A stretch of DNA of 64,000 bases from an uncultured Clostridia bacterium. Its GTDB lineage: Bacteria; Bacillota; Clostridia; Oscillospirales; Oscillospiraceae. Within the stretch, counting starts at the first letter, position 1. Each line of letters begins with the position of its first letter. The notes beneath the pieces were generated by a model that was not told where the DNA came from, did no database searches, and saw only the letters and a list, made by a program, of their open reading frames with translations. Below, piece by piece: positions 46,981 to 56,154 of this stretch. The position numbers were made by a program, and so were the translations under genes. The stretch is from NCBI GenBank assembly GCA_945915065.1, contig CAMEER010000001.1, forward strand, positions 62,001-126,000, given 5' to 3'.

Positions 46981-48465
46981 TCAGAGGGTTTCCGGCATAT
47001 CCGGGGCATTTTCCGCGGAATATTCCTCCGAGGACTGGCGGTGATGCCGCAGCAGCATGGCGGCGTGCTCCTCCTCCCGCAAATTGCGGAACACCCGGCG
47101 CATCATCACCAGCGTCAGAGCGAAGGAGCATACATCCGCCACACTCTGGGCCAGCTGTATCCCCAACTGATCCAGCCACAGGGGCAGCAGCATTACGGCG
47201 GGGATGAAAAACAGTCCCTGACGGGCTGCCGCAAGGATGGTGGCGGGCAGGGTCTTGCCCATGGTCTGGGTCATCATATTGCTGACCAAGGCGTAGGCGG
47301 CCAGAGGGAAGGTAATACACTGGCACCGCATGGCCCGCGCGCCAAAGGCAACCACCTCTGGATCGTTCCGGAAAACGGCGATCAGCTGGGGAGCAAAGAG
47401 CAGTCCCACCGCGGCGACTACGATCAGAAAGACCGTGCCCCATTTGACACAGAACCGGAAGCCCTGACGGACCCGGTCATAGAGCTTGGCGCCATAGTTG
47501 AAGCCGCATACAGGCTGGAAGCCCTGCCCGAAGCCGATCAGCGCCGAGTTGGCGGTGGTCATCACACGGTTTACCACGCTCATGGCGGCAATGGCGGCAT
47601 CGCCGTAATGTCCGGCCGCCACATTCAGACAGATGGTGGACACGGACATCAGACCCTGGCGGCATAAGCTGGGGAATCCGCCCCGCAGGATCTCTTTGAA
47701 AATGTGGCGGGTAAAGCGGATTTTTTGGGGATGCAGCCGCAGATTGCCGCCCTGCGTGCAGCCGAACAGCAGCAGGGCAAAGGAGCACAGCTGGCCGATG
47801 ATGGTGGCCAGCGCCGCACCGGTGATACCCATGTTAAAGGTGAAGATCAGCAGCGGGTCCAGCCCTACGTTGATGACCGCGCCGGCCACAATGCCGATCA
47901 TGCTGTAAATGGCGCTGCCCTGAAAGCGCAGCTGGTTATTCAGCACAAAGGAGGCGGTCATGTAGGGCGCGCCCAGCAGGATGATCCGCAGGTAGTCGCA
48001 GGCGTAGGGCAAAATGGTGTCCGTGGAGCCCAGCAGCAGCGCCAGCGGCCGCAGAAAGATCTGGCCCAGTATCAGCAGGAGAAAGCCGGCCAGAAAAGCC
48101 AGCGCCACGGCGGAGATGGCCATGGTTTCGGCGTCCTCCGTCTGGTGGCGGCCCAGCTGGCGGGAGATGTAGTTGCCGCTGCCCTGACCGAAGAAAAAGC
48201 CGGTGGCCTGGATGATGGCCATCAGCGAAAAGACTACGCCCACTGCGCCGGTGGCCGCGTTGGAATGGAGCAGACCCACAAAAAAGGTGTCCGCCAAATT
48301 GTAGGCGGCAGTCACCAGCATGGAGATGATGGTGGGAACTGCCATTTCACATACCAGCCGTCCCACCGGTTCGGTGGTCAGGCGATGGTATTTTTCCTCC
48401 TGCAAAAGATTGGCTTCTTTCAGATGCTTTGTCTCATGGAGATGATGATTGTGATACATATCCAC
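46981..48465 (-). CDS. MATE family efflux transporter
   Basis: 12-TM-like; AVPTIISMLVTAAYNLADTFFVG; LIGFGQGFQPVCGFNYGAK. Confidence 0.9.
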   Translation of the reverse strand: MDMYHNHHLHETKHLKEANLLQEEKYHRLTTEPVGRLVCEMAVPTIISMLVTAAYNLADTFFVGLLHSNAATGAVGVVFSLMAIIQATGFFFGQGSGNYISRQLGRHQTEDAETMAISAVALAFLAGFLLLILGQIFLRPLALLLGSTDTILPYACDYLRIILLGAPYMTASFVLNNQLRFQGSAIYSMIGIVAGAVINVGLDPLLIFTFNMGITGAALATIIGQLCSFALLLFGCTQGGNLRLHPQKIRFTRHIFKEILRGGFPSLCRQGLMSVSTICLNVAAGHYGDAAIAAMSVVNRVMTTANSALIGFGQGFQPVCGFNYGAKLYDRVRQGFRFCVKWGTVFLIVVAAVGLLFAPQLIAVFRNDPEVVAFGARAMRCQCITFPLAAYALVSNMMTQTMGKTLPATILAAARQGLFFIPAVMLLPLWLDQLGIQLAQSVADVCSFALTLVMMRRVFRNLREEEHAAMLLRHHRQSSEEYSAENAPDMPETL

Positions 48466-48531
48466 CTCGGTTTCAGTGGTTTTTCTACTTATTTTTTATC
48501 ATAACATGGATGATTCTGTAAATCAAGCCCA

Positions 48532-48560
48532 TTGACCGGCGGCGCCGACTGCACTATAAT
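48532..48560 (+). promoter_or_regulatory. Putative sigma-A promoter
   Basis: TTGACC - 17 nt - TATAAT. Confidence 0.75.
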
Positions 48561-48602
48561 AGCAACCAGGAGAACACTTTTTCGTAAAGGAGCTTAACTG
48601 GT

Positions 48603-50216
48603 ATGAACGAGATCTATGTGACCGGCCATCGCAATCCGGATACCGACTCCATTGTGGCCGCCATGTCCTATGCGGCGCTGAAGAACGCGCTGGGCGAGAA
48701 GGAGTATGTGGCGGTGCATCTGGGCACCATCAGCGACGAGACCAACCGGATGCTGAAGCACTTCGGCTTCAAGCCGCCCCGCTTTATCCAGAACGTGCGC
48801 ACGCAGGTGCGGGATCTGGACTTTGACCGTCCCCCCTGTCTGGACGCCTCTGTCACCATGGACCGGGCGTGGCAGCTGATGCGCAGCCAGAAGATCTCTG
48901 CCATTCCCGTGACCAACGAGGACGGCACCTTGTACGGAATGCTGTCCGCCGGCGACATTGCCACCTTCAGCCTGAACACCATCGCCAATCCGGTGGTGGA
49001 GGAGGTGCCCATGTTCAACCTGCTGAGCGTCATCGAGGGCCGCGTGGTGGGCGAGGGCGGTGATCTGGTGGACAGTCTGTCCGGCAGCGTGTCCATCGCC
49101 CTGCCCCAGAGCTGTGAAAACCTGCTGTTTGACAGCTCTGACAGCATCGTGCTGTGCGGCAGCCAGCCGGATATGATCCGCCGGGCGCTGGACATGCAGG
49201 TATCCTGCCTGATCCTGTGCCAGACCGACGTGGATCCGGAATGGGTAAAAGACGCCGGCAAGACCTGCATTATCTCCACGCCCTTTGACGCCAGCCGTGT
49301 TCACCGGCTGATCTATCAGGCCATCCCCATCTCCCGGCCCTGTGCCACCGGAGATCTGATCTGCTTCCATCTGGATGACTACATAGACGACGTGCGGGAG
49401 GTGGTGCTGAAAAGCCGCTATCGCTGCTACCCCGTGCTGGACGAGGAGGAAAAAGTGGTGGGCACCCTGTCCCGTTACCATCTGCTCCGTCCCCGCCGTA
49501 AGCAGGTGGTGCTGGTGGACCACAACGAGCTGGCCCAGACAGTGCCCGGCATTGAGCAGGCGGAGATCCTGGCCATCGTTGACCATCACCGTCTGGCGGA
49601 TATCCAGACCCGACAGCCCATCAACGTCCGCAACGAGCCGGTGGGCAGCACCAACACCATCATCACTTCCATGTATCAGGAGCACGGCGTTATGCCCTCC
49701 CCCCACATGGCAGGCCTGATGGCGGCGGCGATTCTGTCGGATACGGTGATGTTCAAGTCTCCCACCTGCACCAAACGGGACATTGCCATGGCCGAGCGGC
49801 TGGCCCGCATCGCCCATGTGTCACTGGAGGAACTGGGCCGGGAGCTGTTTGCCTCCGGCGCGGTGGACAGCAAGTCGGCGGAGGATCTGCTGCGCAGCGA
49901 CTTCAAGGAATTCCATATCGCCGAGCAGAACCTCGGCGTGGGTCAGGTGACATGTATTGACTCCGAGCATCTGATGCAGCGCAAGGAGGATCTGCTGAAG
50001 GCCATGGAGGAAATGCAGAAGAGCCATGAGTACGATATGGTAATCCTGATGCTGACCGATGTGCTGCAGGAGGGTACGCAGCTGCTGTTTATCGGCAGCG
50101 ATGACGCCATCCGCAATGCCTTTGCCGTGGAGCCAAAGGACAACACGGTATTTTTGCCGGGCGTCATGTCCCGCAAAAAACAGGTGATCCCCATGCTGAC
50201 GACCCTGTGGGGCTGA
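48603..50216 (+). CDS. Manganese-dependent inorganic pyrophosphatase with CBS/DRTGG regulatory insert
   Basis: YVTGHRNPDTDSIVAAMSYA, VDHNELAQTVPG, IVDHHRLAD (DHH family II PPase); CBS-like repeats at ~70-290 aa. Confidence 0.9.
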   Translation: MNEIYVTGHRNPDTDSIVAAMSYAALKNALGEKEYVAVHLGTISDETNRMLKHFGFKPPRFIQNVRTQVRDLDFDRPPCLDASVTMDRAWQLMRSQKISAIPVTNEDGTLYGMLSAGDIATFSLNTIANPVVEEVPMFNLLSVIEGRVVGEGGDLVDSLSGSVSIALPQSCENLLFDSSDSIVLCGSQPDMIRRALDMQVSCLILCQTDVDPEWVKDAGKTCIISTPFDASRVHRLIYQAIPISRPCATGDLICFHLDDYIDDVREVVLKSRYRCYPVLDEEEKVVGTLSRYHLLRPRRKQVVLVDHNELAQTVPGIEQAEILAIVDHHRLADIQTRQPINVRNEPVGSTNTIITSMYQEHGVMPSPHMAGLMAAAILSDTVMFKSPTCTKRDIAMAERLARIAHVSLEELGRELFASGAVDSKSAEDLLRSDFKEFHIAEQNLGVGQVTCIDSEHLMQRKEDLLKAMEEMQKSHEYDMVILMLTDVLQEGTQLLFIGSDDAIRNAFAVEPKDNTVFLPGVMSRKKQVIPMLTTLWG

Positions 50217-50383
50217 GAAAAAGAAAAGAAACGTTCACCGCGGAAATCCTTTGCAGCGGACATTTTGCGCTGTTGGGGAGAAATCCACGTTAAAATACCA
50301 CAGAACCGCGCCGTAATGTCCCACCTGTTTTCGGGAAACCCTATACAATAGAAAAAGCTTACGGAGAAAACGGGGAGGAGCCT

Positions 50384-50509
50384 ATGCCGGTTTGTGTCAG
50401 AAGTGAAACGGAAACGCTGGAGCAGGTACTGCTGCACCGCCCGGGGGCGGTGCTGGAGCAGCCGGTACCCGGCGAATTGGAACGGCTGCTGTTTGACGAT
50501 TGCTTGTGA
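50384..50509 (+). pseudogene. N-terminal remnant of arginine deiminase (41 codons)
   Basis: RBS ggggaggag; MPVCVRSETETLEQVLLHRPGAVLEQPVPGELERLLFDDCL* matches the ADI N-terminal pattern SEIGxLKxVLLHRPGxELExLxPxxLxRLLFDD, then stops. Confidence 0.7.
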
Positions 50510-50537
50510 CGCTGCGTTATGTAGTACAGTGGCGTCA
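50507..50537 (+). promoter_or_regulatory. Inverted-repeat operator/promoter candidate of the MerR gene
   Basis: TGACGC - 19 nt - GCGTCA; the candidate promoter TTGACG/TATGTA with 19-nt spacing overlaps the left arm. Confidence 0.5.
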
Positions 50538-50554
50538 TGAGGAGGTGGAGCGCC

Positions 50555-51280
50555 ATGTCGAAATACACCACAGGTGAACTGGCAAAGCTGTGCGGCGTTA
50601 CCGTGCGGACGGTACAGTACTACGATACCCGGGGCATCCTGATCCCCAGCGAACTGTCCGAGGGGGGACGGCGGCTGTATACCGACGGCGATCTGCGGCG
50701 GCTGAAGATCATCTGCTTTCTGCGGGACATGGGCCTGCCCATCGACGCCATTGCCCAGCTGCTGGCGGAGGAGGAGCCGGGCCGGATTATCACGCTGCTG
50801 CTGGAGCAGCAGGCCCAGTCCCTGCGCCGTGAAATTGCGCGGCAGCAGGACAAACTGGAGAAGGTGGAGGCGCTGCAGCGTCAGGCGAAGCAGCAGGAGC
50901 AGTTCTCTGTGGAATCCATTGGCGACATGGCGTGTCTGATGGAGAAACGAACGCAGTTGAGGCGGCTGCATATGATCCTGCTGCTGACAGGGATTCCCAT
51001 GGCACTGCTGGAGGTAACGGGTATCGTTCTGTGGATCGCCGCGGGGGTCTGGTGGCCCTTTGTGCTGTATCTGCTGCTGGCCGTACCCTATGGCGTGTGG
51101 GGCAGCCGGTACTATTTCAGGCGGGTGGCCTACATCTGCCCCCGGTGCCATGCCGTGTTCCGGCCAAAATTCAAAGAGGCGTTTTTCGCCCGCCATACGC
51201 CCTCTGCCCGGAAGCTGACCTGCACCTGCTGCGGGTATCACGGCTTTTGCGTGGAGACCTTCGGCGGCGACGGAGAATGA
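50555..51280 (+). CDS. MerR-family regulator with C-terminal TM helices and zinc ribbon
   Basis: YTTGELAKLCGVTVRTVQYYDTRGIL HTH; TM pair MILLLTGIPMALLEVTGIVLWIAAGVWWPFVLYLLLAVPYG; CPRC...CTCC. Confidence 0.88.
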   Translation: MSKYTTGELAKLCGVTVRTVQYYDTRGILIPSELSEGGRRLYTDGDLRRLKIICFLRDMGLPIDAIAQLLAEEEPGRIITLLLEQQAQSLRREIARQQDKLEKVEALQRQAKQQEQFSVESIGDMACLMEKRTQLRRLHMILLLTGIPMALLEVTGIVLWIAAGVWWPFVLYLLLAVPYGVWGSRYYFRRVAYICPRCHAVFRPKFKEAFFARHTPSARKLTCTCCGYHGFCVETFGGDGE

Positions 51281-51372
51281 AACGGCTTTTGACGGAAAAC
51301 CGCGCGCCTCTGCGCCTCACGCCGGCGCTGCCGCCCATCGTCAAAACGGTGTGGACTATCTTCGCGTAATGC

Positions 51373-51408
51373 AAAAAGACGACTGACCATTGGTCAGCCG
51401 TCTTTTTC
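51373..51408. terminator. Bidirectional intrinsic terminator
   Basis: aaaaagacgactgacca-ttggtcagccgtcttttt. Confidence 0.85.
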
Positions 51409-51418
51409 TCTTGTGGTG

Positions 51419-52093
51419 TCATTCCTCGTCCAGACGGCGCAGACCCGCTACGTCTGACACCGGCAGGGAAAAGCTGATGGCGCCCGCCCTGGTGGCGGGA
51501 CCGGCTTCTTTATTGATGGCGTTCATAATGGCGGCTTTCTCTTTGCCGCCGGCTACGATGTAGATGACGTCCTTTTCGTCGGCCAGCGACACGCCGAAAA
51601 ACTTCTCGGTGCCGATGCCGCCGGTACCCTTGGCGTGCAGCACCGTGCCGCCGCCGGCCCCCGCGCCGCGGGCCGCGTCCATCACCATATCGGAGTGGCC
51701 TTCGTTCAGGATCACCACAATCAGTTCATGCTCAAAATGCATCGTCGGTACACCTCCGCTGGCGGCTTTGCCGCCGTCTGTCAGATAGGCAAGCGTCCGC
51801 CCGCTGCTGACGCTCTTCAGGGGCACGGCCAGCATCAGGCCGTTGCCGGGAATGTCAATAAACAGCTTGCGCTTGGCGGCGCGGAACAACTGCTTCATTA
51901 CGTCCGTTCCCACCACCGCGCCGGTCACGGCTTTCTCTGTCCGGGACAGGCCGTACAGCGCCAGATGCTCAGGCGTGGCGGTGCCCCGGCCCAGCATGGT
52001 GGTGACCAGATTCAGCCCGGCGTCCCGGTACAGCGCCGCCATATCCTCCGCCCGTTCACGGTCGGTAATGCTCATCAGGTAGTACAGTTCCAT
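51419..52093 (-). CDS. PII-like (P-II family nitrogen regulator-like) protein, apparently two-domain
   Basis: MELYYLMSITDRERAEDMAALYRDAGLNLVTTMLGRGTA... and FEHELIVVILNEGHSDMVMDAARGAGAGGGTVLHAKGTG. Confidence 0.8.
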   Translation of the reverse strand: MELYYLMSITDRERAEDMAALYRDAGLNLVTTMLGRGTATPEHLALYGLSRTEKAVTGAVVGTDVMKQLFRAAKRKLFIDIPGNGLMLAVPLKSVSSGRTLAYLTDGGKAASGGVPTMHFEHELIVVILNEGHSDMVMDAARGAGAGGGTVLHAKGTGGIGTEKFFGVSLADEKDVIYIVAGGKEKAAIMNAINKEAGPATRAGAISFSLPVSDVAGLRRLDEE

Positions 52094-52094
52094 A

Positions 52095-53621
52095 TCAGGC
52101 CACCTCCCACAGCTCGATGACGCCCTCGTCGCTGAGATCCAGCACGGCCTCCTGCTCCTTGACACGGCGGGTCTTGATGACGTAGATGGCGCCCATCACC
52201 TGCACGGTGATGAGAGGCATCATGGCCACCAGCGCTACCAGACCGAAAGCGTCGGTCATGACATTGCCGCCCAGCGCGGTGGTGGCGCCCATGGCGAAGG
52301 GCAGCATGAAGGTGGCGGTCAGGGGACCGGAGGCCACACCGCCGGAGTCAAAGGCGATGGCGGTGAAGGTGCTGGGGACGAAGAAGGACAGCCCCAGCGC
52401 AATGATATAACCCGGCAGGATGAACCACAGAATGGAGATCCCCGTCAGCACACGCACCATGGCAAGGCCCATGGCCGCAGCCACGGCGATGGAAAGGCTC
52501 ATGCCCATGGCCCGGGAGGAAATGGCGCCGGCGCTGAGCTCCTCCACCTGCTTGTTCAGCACATGGACAGCAGGCTCGGCATTGATGATGAACCAGCCCA
52601 TCAGCGTGGCCAGCGGGATCAGCAGCAGGCCCAGCCCCTGCTCTGCCATGACGCCGCCCAGCACATAGCCCAGCGAGGAGAAGCCCACGTTGACGCCGGT
52701 GAGAAACAGCACAAGACCCACATATGTATAGGCTACGCCGATCAGAATCCGCAGCAGCGGCAGCTTCCGCAGGCGCAGGGAGAACACCTGAAACAGCAGG
52801 AAAAATACACAGATGGGCAGCAGTGCCACGGCTACCTCTCCCATCATAAGGGGAAGCTCCTCCAGATAGCCATAGCCTACGGTCAGAGTGGTCTCAAAGC
52901 CGTTGACCACGGTTTCTGAGGAGACCGTGGTGGTTTCCGGATAGAGGAAGCCCAGCAGAAGAACCGACAGAATGGGACCGATGGAGCACAGTGCTACCAG
53001 ACCGAAGCTGTCGGCCTTGGCTTTTTCATCGCTTCGGATGGAGGCGACGCCCACGCCCAGCGCCATAATGAACGGCACCGTCATGGGGCCTGTGGTGACG
53101 CCGCCGGAGTCAAAGGCCACCGAAAGGAAGTCAGGGTCGGACAGGGCGGCCAGCAGAAACACGATACCGTAAAAGATCAGCAGCAGCGTCCGCAGGGAGA
53201 TGCCCAGCAGGATGCGCAGCATACAGATGGTCAGGAAAATGCCCACACCTGCCGACACCGCCAGAACCAGCATGGTTTTGTCAATGCCCGGCACATTTTG
53301 CGCCAGTACCTGCAGATCCGGCTCGGCGATGGTGATGACAAGACCCAGAAAAAAGGCCAGAACCAAAATCAGCCACAGGCGGCGGGATTTTGTCATTTTG
53401 GCGCCCACCAGATTGCCCATCTGGGTCATGGCCAGCTCCGCGCCCAGCGTGAACAGGCCCATGCCCACGATCAGCATCAGCGCGCCCACCAGAAAGGCCA
53501 GCATCAATCCGCTGCCCACGGGGATGAAGAAGAAACACAGGACCGCCACGATGATGGTGATGGGCAGTACGGAATCCACCGCTTCCTTCAGTTTACCGTT
53601 GATAATTTTACGACTGGTCAA
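52095..53621 (-). CDS. DUF1538-family membrane protein (two repeats); start codon uncertain
   Basis: Duplicated motif AFDSGGVTTGPMTVPFIMALGVG...DSFGLVAL and AFDSGGVASGPLTATFMLPFAMG...DAFGLVAL; TM-rich; adjacent to the PII-like gene. Confidence 0.85.
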   Translation of the reverse strand: MTSRKIINGKLKEAVDSVLPITIIVAVLCFFFIPVGSGLMLAFLVGALMLIVGMGLFTLGAELAMTQMGNLVGAKMTKSRRLWLILVLAFFLGLVITIAEPDLQVLAQNVPGIDKTMLVLAVSAGVGIFLTICMLRILLGISLRTLLLIFYGIVFLLAALSDPDFLSVAFDSGGVTTGPMTVPFIMALGVGVASIRSDEKAKADSFGLVALCSIGPILSVLLLGFLYPETTTVSSETVVNGFETTLTVGYGYLEELPLMMGEVAVALLPICVFFLLFQVFSLRLRKLPLLRILIGVAYTYVGLVLFLTGVNVGFSSLGYVLGGVMAEQGLGLLLIPLATLMGWFIINAEPAVHVLNKQVEELSAGAISSRAMGMSLSIAVAAAMGLAMVRVLTGISILWFILPGYIIALGLSFFVPSTFTAIAFDSGGVASGPLTATFMLPFAMGATTALGGNVMTDAFGLVALVAMMPLITVQVMGAIYVIKTRRVKEQEAVLDLSDEGVIELWEVA

Positions 53622-53772
53622 AATAACGCTCCTTTTCTGTCGGGCAACAAAGGGGCGCGCCGATTCCGGTGCGCCGCAAGAAAGGTAATGATTATAAAAT
53701 AGTATACTATAAGCTGTCGGAAAAGGCAAGTTAAAACCCTGACAAGATGTGTGATGCGCCAAGGGCTGTGGG

Positions 53773-54288
53773 TCAAAAGAACCAGCGGACGCACCATGCC
53801 GCCGCCAGAAAGCCTGCCAGATCTGCCATAAGAGCGGCGGGAATGGTATAGCGGATTTTTTTGATGCCCGCCGCGCCGAAATAGACAGCGATGGTATAGA
53901 AGGTGGTTTCCGTGCAGCCCAGCATGACCGCTGCGGTGCGGCCGATGGTGCTGTCGGGGCCGTAGGTCTCCATCAGTTCACTGCCGGCGGCCAGCGCTCC
54001 GCTGCCGCTGAGGGGACGGATCAGCAGCAGCGGCGTGGTTTCCGGCGGAATGCCGATGGCCGTCAGCACCGGCGCGAGGGCCGAAGTGAGGAAGTCCAGC
54101 GCGCCGGAGGCGCGGAACATATACACCGCCGTCAGCAGCGCCACCAGATTGGGAAAGATCCGCAGCAGCACCCGCAGGCCTTCGGCGGCGCCGTCCGTCA
54201 GGGCGGTGTATACGTCCACGCGCTTTCCCAGTCCCCGTGCCGTTACCGCCGCCAGCAGCAGAGGGATCAACACAGAGGTCAGGTCCAT
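53773..54288 (-). CDS. spmB: Spore maturation protein B
   Basis: IFPNLVALLTAVYMFRASGAL; PLSGSGALAAGSELMETYGPDS; GCTETTFYTIAVYFG. Confidence 0.92.
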   Translation of the reverse strand: MDLTSVLIPLLLAAVTARGLGKRVDVYTALTDGAAEGLRVLLRIFPNLVALLTAVYMFRASGALDFLTSALAPVLTAIGIPPETTPLLLIRPLSGSGALAAGSELMETYGPDSTIGRTAAVMLGCTETTFYTIAVYFGAAGIKKIRYTIPAALMADLAGFLAAAWCVRWFF

Positions 54289-54289
54289 A

Positions 54290-54868
54290 TCAGCGCCGCC
54301 AGATGGCCTGAAGGACACGGGCCGCCAGCAGGCCCGCCGATACTGACAGCACGGAGGAGAGCCATACGGCAGGCAGAATGTCGAAGGGGGCCGCGCAGCC
54401 GTGGGCACTGCGGACGGCAGCCACGGTGGTGGGCAGCAGCTGAATGGAGGCGGTGTTCAGCACCACCAGACGGCACAGCTCATCGCTGGCCACGCCGCCG
54501 CAGCCCTGCGCCATTCTGGTGGCGGCACGGATGCCCAATGGCGTGGCGGCATTGCCCAGCCCCAGAAGATTGGCGGAGACGTTGGCGCTGAGAGCGGCCA
54601 ATGTTTCACTGTCGCGGCTGGCGTTGGGCAGGATGCGGCGCAGCAGTGGTCGCAGCAGACCGGCTAGCTTTCCGCTGAGACCGCAGCGGTCCATCAGCGT
54701 CATAACGCCGCTCCACAGGCAGATGGCACCCGCCATGGAAAGGCACAGCTCTACCGCGGACTGCGCGCCGGTCAGGGCGGCGGCAGAGACGGCGGACAGC
54801 TGTCCTGTGGCACAGCCGAACAGCAGCGAAAGGAAAAAAAGACCTGTCAAAAAGTAAGGCATCGCCAT
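54290..54868 (-). CDS. spmA: Spore maturation protein A
   Basis: AVELCLSMAGAICLWSGVMTLMDRCGL; NVSANLLGLGNAATPLGIRA. Confidence 0.92.
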   Translation of the reverse strand: MAMPYFLTGLFFLSLLFGCATGQLSAVSAAALTGAQSAVELCLSMAGAICLWSGVMTLMDRCGLSGKLAGLLRPLLRRILPNASRDSETLAALSANVSANLLGLGNAATPLGIRAATRMAQGCGGVASDELCRLVVLNTASIQLLPTTVAAVRSAHGCAAPFDILPAVWLSSVLSVSAGLLAARVLQAIWRR

Positions 54869-55033
54869 ATTATCTCACCTCGGATAAACTATATGCACAG
54901 AAGGAATGGCGATATTTGTAAAAAAATTGGATATTATGTCGACGGACAGTTGACAAACTGGTAAAAATATGGCATGATGGATGCGCAGAGGAACTCACCC
55001 TGTGGTGAGAAGCAGAACAGAGGAGAGGTTTGC

Positions 55034-55276
55034 GTGAAGTCGACCGGTATTGTGAGAAAGGTAGACGAGCTGGGGCGGATCGTACTTCCCATTGAACTGC
55101 GCCGCACATTGGACATTGCTGAGAAGGATGCTTTGGAGATTTATGTGGATGGTTCTACCATTGTATTGAAGAAGTTTCGGCCCAGCTGTGTCTTTTGTGA
55201 CAGCAGCAGAGATCTGGTGACGTACAAGGACAAGAACATCTGCCCCAGATGTCTCAGGGACCTGAAAAACAGCTGA
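55034..55276 (+). CDS. AbrB/SpoVT-family transcription regulator with C-terminal zinc ribbon
   Basis: GTG start; KSTGIVRKVDELGRIVLPIELRRTLDI (SpoVT-AbrB) + CVFC...CPRC. Confidence 0.9.
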   Translation: MKSTGIVRKVDELGRIVLPIELRRTLDIAEKDALEIYVDGSTIVLKKFRPSCVFCDSSRDLVTYKDKNICPRCLRDLKNS

Positions 55277-55282
55277 CACGCG

Positions 55283-55319
55283 AAAACATCCCCACCGCCG
55301 CGGCGGTGGGGATGTTTTT
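55283..55319. terminator. Bidirectional intrinsic terminator
   Basis: aaaacatccccaccgccg-cggcggtggggatgttttt. Confidence 0.9.
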
Positions 55320-56148
55320 ATTGCTTCAATGCCGCGTCGTACAGGGCGTTGCGGCTCAGACCGGTGTCGTCGGCCACGGCCCGGACAGCGTCCTTCAGGC
55401 GCTGGCCTTCGGCACGGCGGCGCAGTACCAGCGCCACACCCTCCTCCAGCGTCAGGGCAGAGGCGGCGGCTTTTTCCCGGCCGGCCACCACCAGCACATA
55501 TTCGCCCCTGGGCTCGTTGGCGGCGTAGTAGTCCGCTGCGGCGGACAGCGTGGTGCGCACAGTCTCCTCGTGGAGCTTGGTCAATTCCCGACACAGGGCG
55601 ATGCGTCTGTCGCCGCCCAGCAGCTCCGCCATGTCGCAGAGGGTGGCGCGGAGACGGTGGGGCGCCTCGTGAAAGATCATGGTGCGCGTCTCGCCGGACA
55701 GCTCCTGCAGCTGCTCCCGGCGCTCCTTTTTGCCGGAGGGAAGAAAGCCCTCAAAGGTGAAGCGTCCTGTGGGCAGGCCGGAGACAGCCAGTGCGTAGAC
55801 GGCGGCGCAGCAGCCGGGGATAGCCTGCACGGTGATGCCGTTTTCGGCGCACAGACGCACCAGCTCCTCGCCGGGATCGCTGATGGCGGGCATCCCCGCG
55901 TCGGTGACCAGCGCGCAGGTCTCACCGGACAGCAGGCGGGTGAGGATCGCCTGTCCCGCTGCGGCACGGTTGTGCTCGTGATAGCTGACCAGCGGTTTTT
56001 TGACGTCGAAATGATTCAACAGCTTCACCGAGACACGGGTATCCTCGGCGGCAATGAAATCGGCGTTTTGCAGCGTTTCCACGGCGCGGGGAGAGAAGTC
56101 TCCCAGATTGCCGATGGGGGTGGCCACCAGATATAAGATTCCGGGCAT
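55318..56148 (-). CDS. rsmI: 16S rRNA (cytidine(1402)-2'-O)-methyltransferase
   Basis: LYLVATPIGNLGDFSPRA; AEDTRVSVKLLNHF; LVTDAGMPAISDPG. Confidence 0.93.
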   Translation of the reverse strand: MPGILYLVATPIGNLGDFSPRAVETLQNADFIAAEDTRVSVKLLNHFDVKKPLVSYHEHNRAAAGQAILTRLLSGETCALVTDAGMPAISDPGEELVRLCAENGITVQAIPGCCAAVYALAVSGLPTGRFTFEGFLPSGKKERREQLQELSGETRTMIFHEAPHRLRATLCDMAELLGGDRRIALCRELTKLHEETVRTTLSAAADYYAANEPRGEYVLVVAGREKAAASALTLEEGVALVLRRRAEGQRLKDAVRAVADDTGLSRNALYDAALKQ

Positions 56149-56154
56149 AATGGG

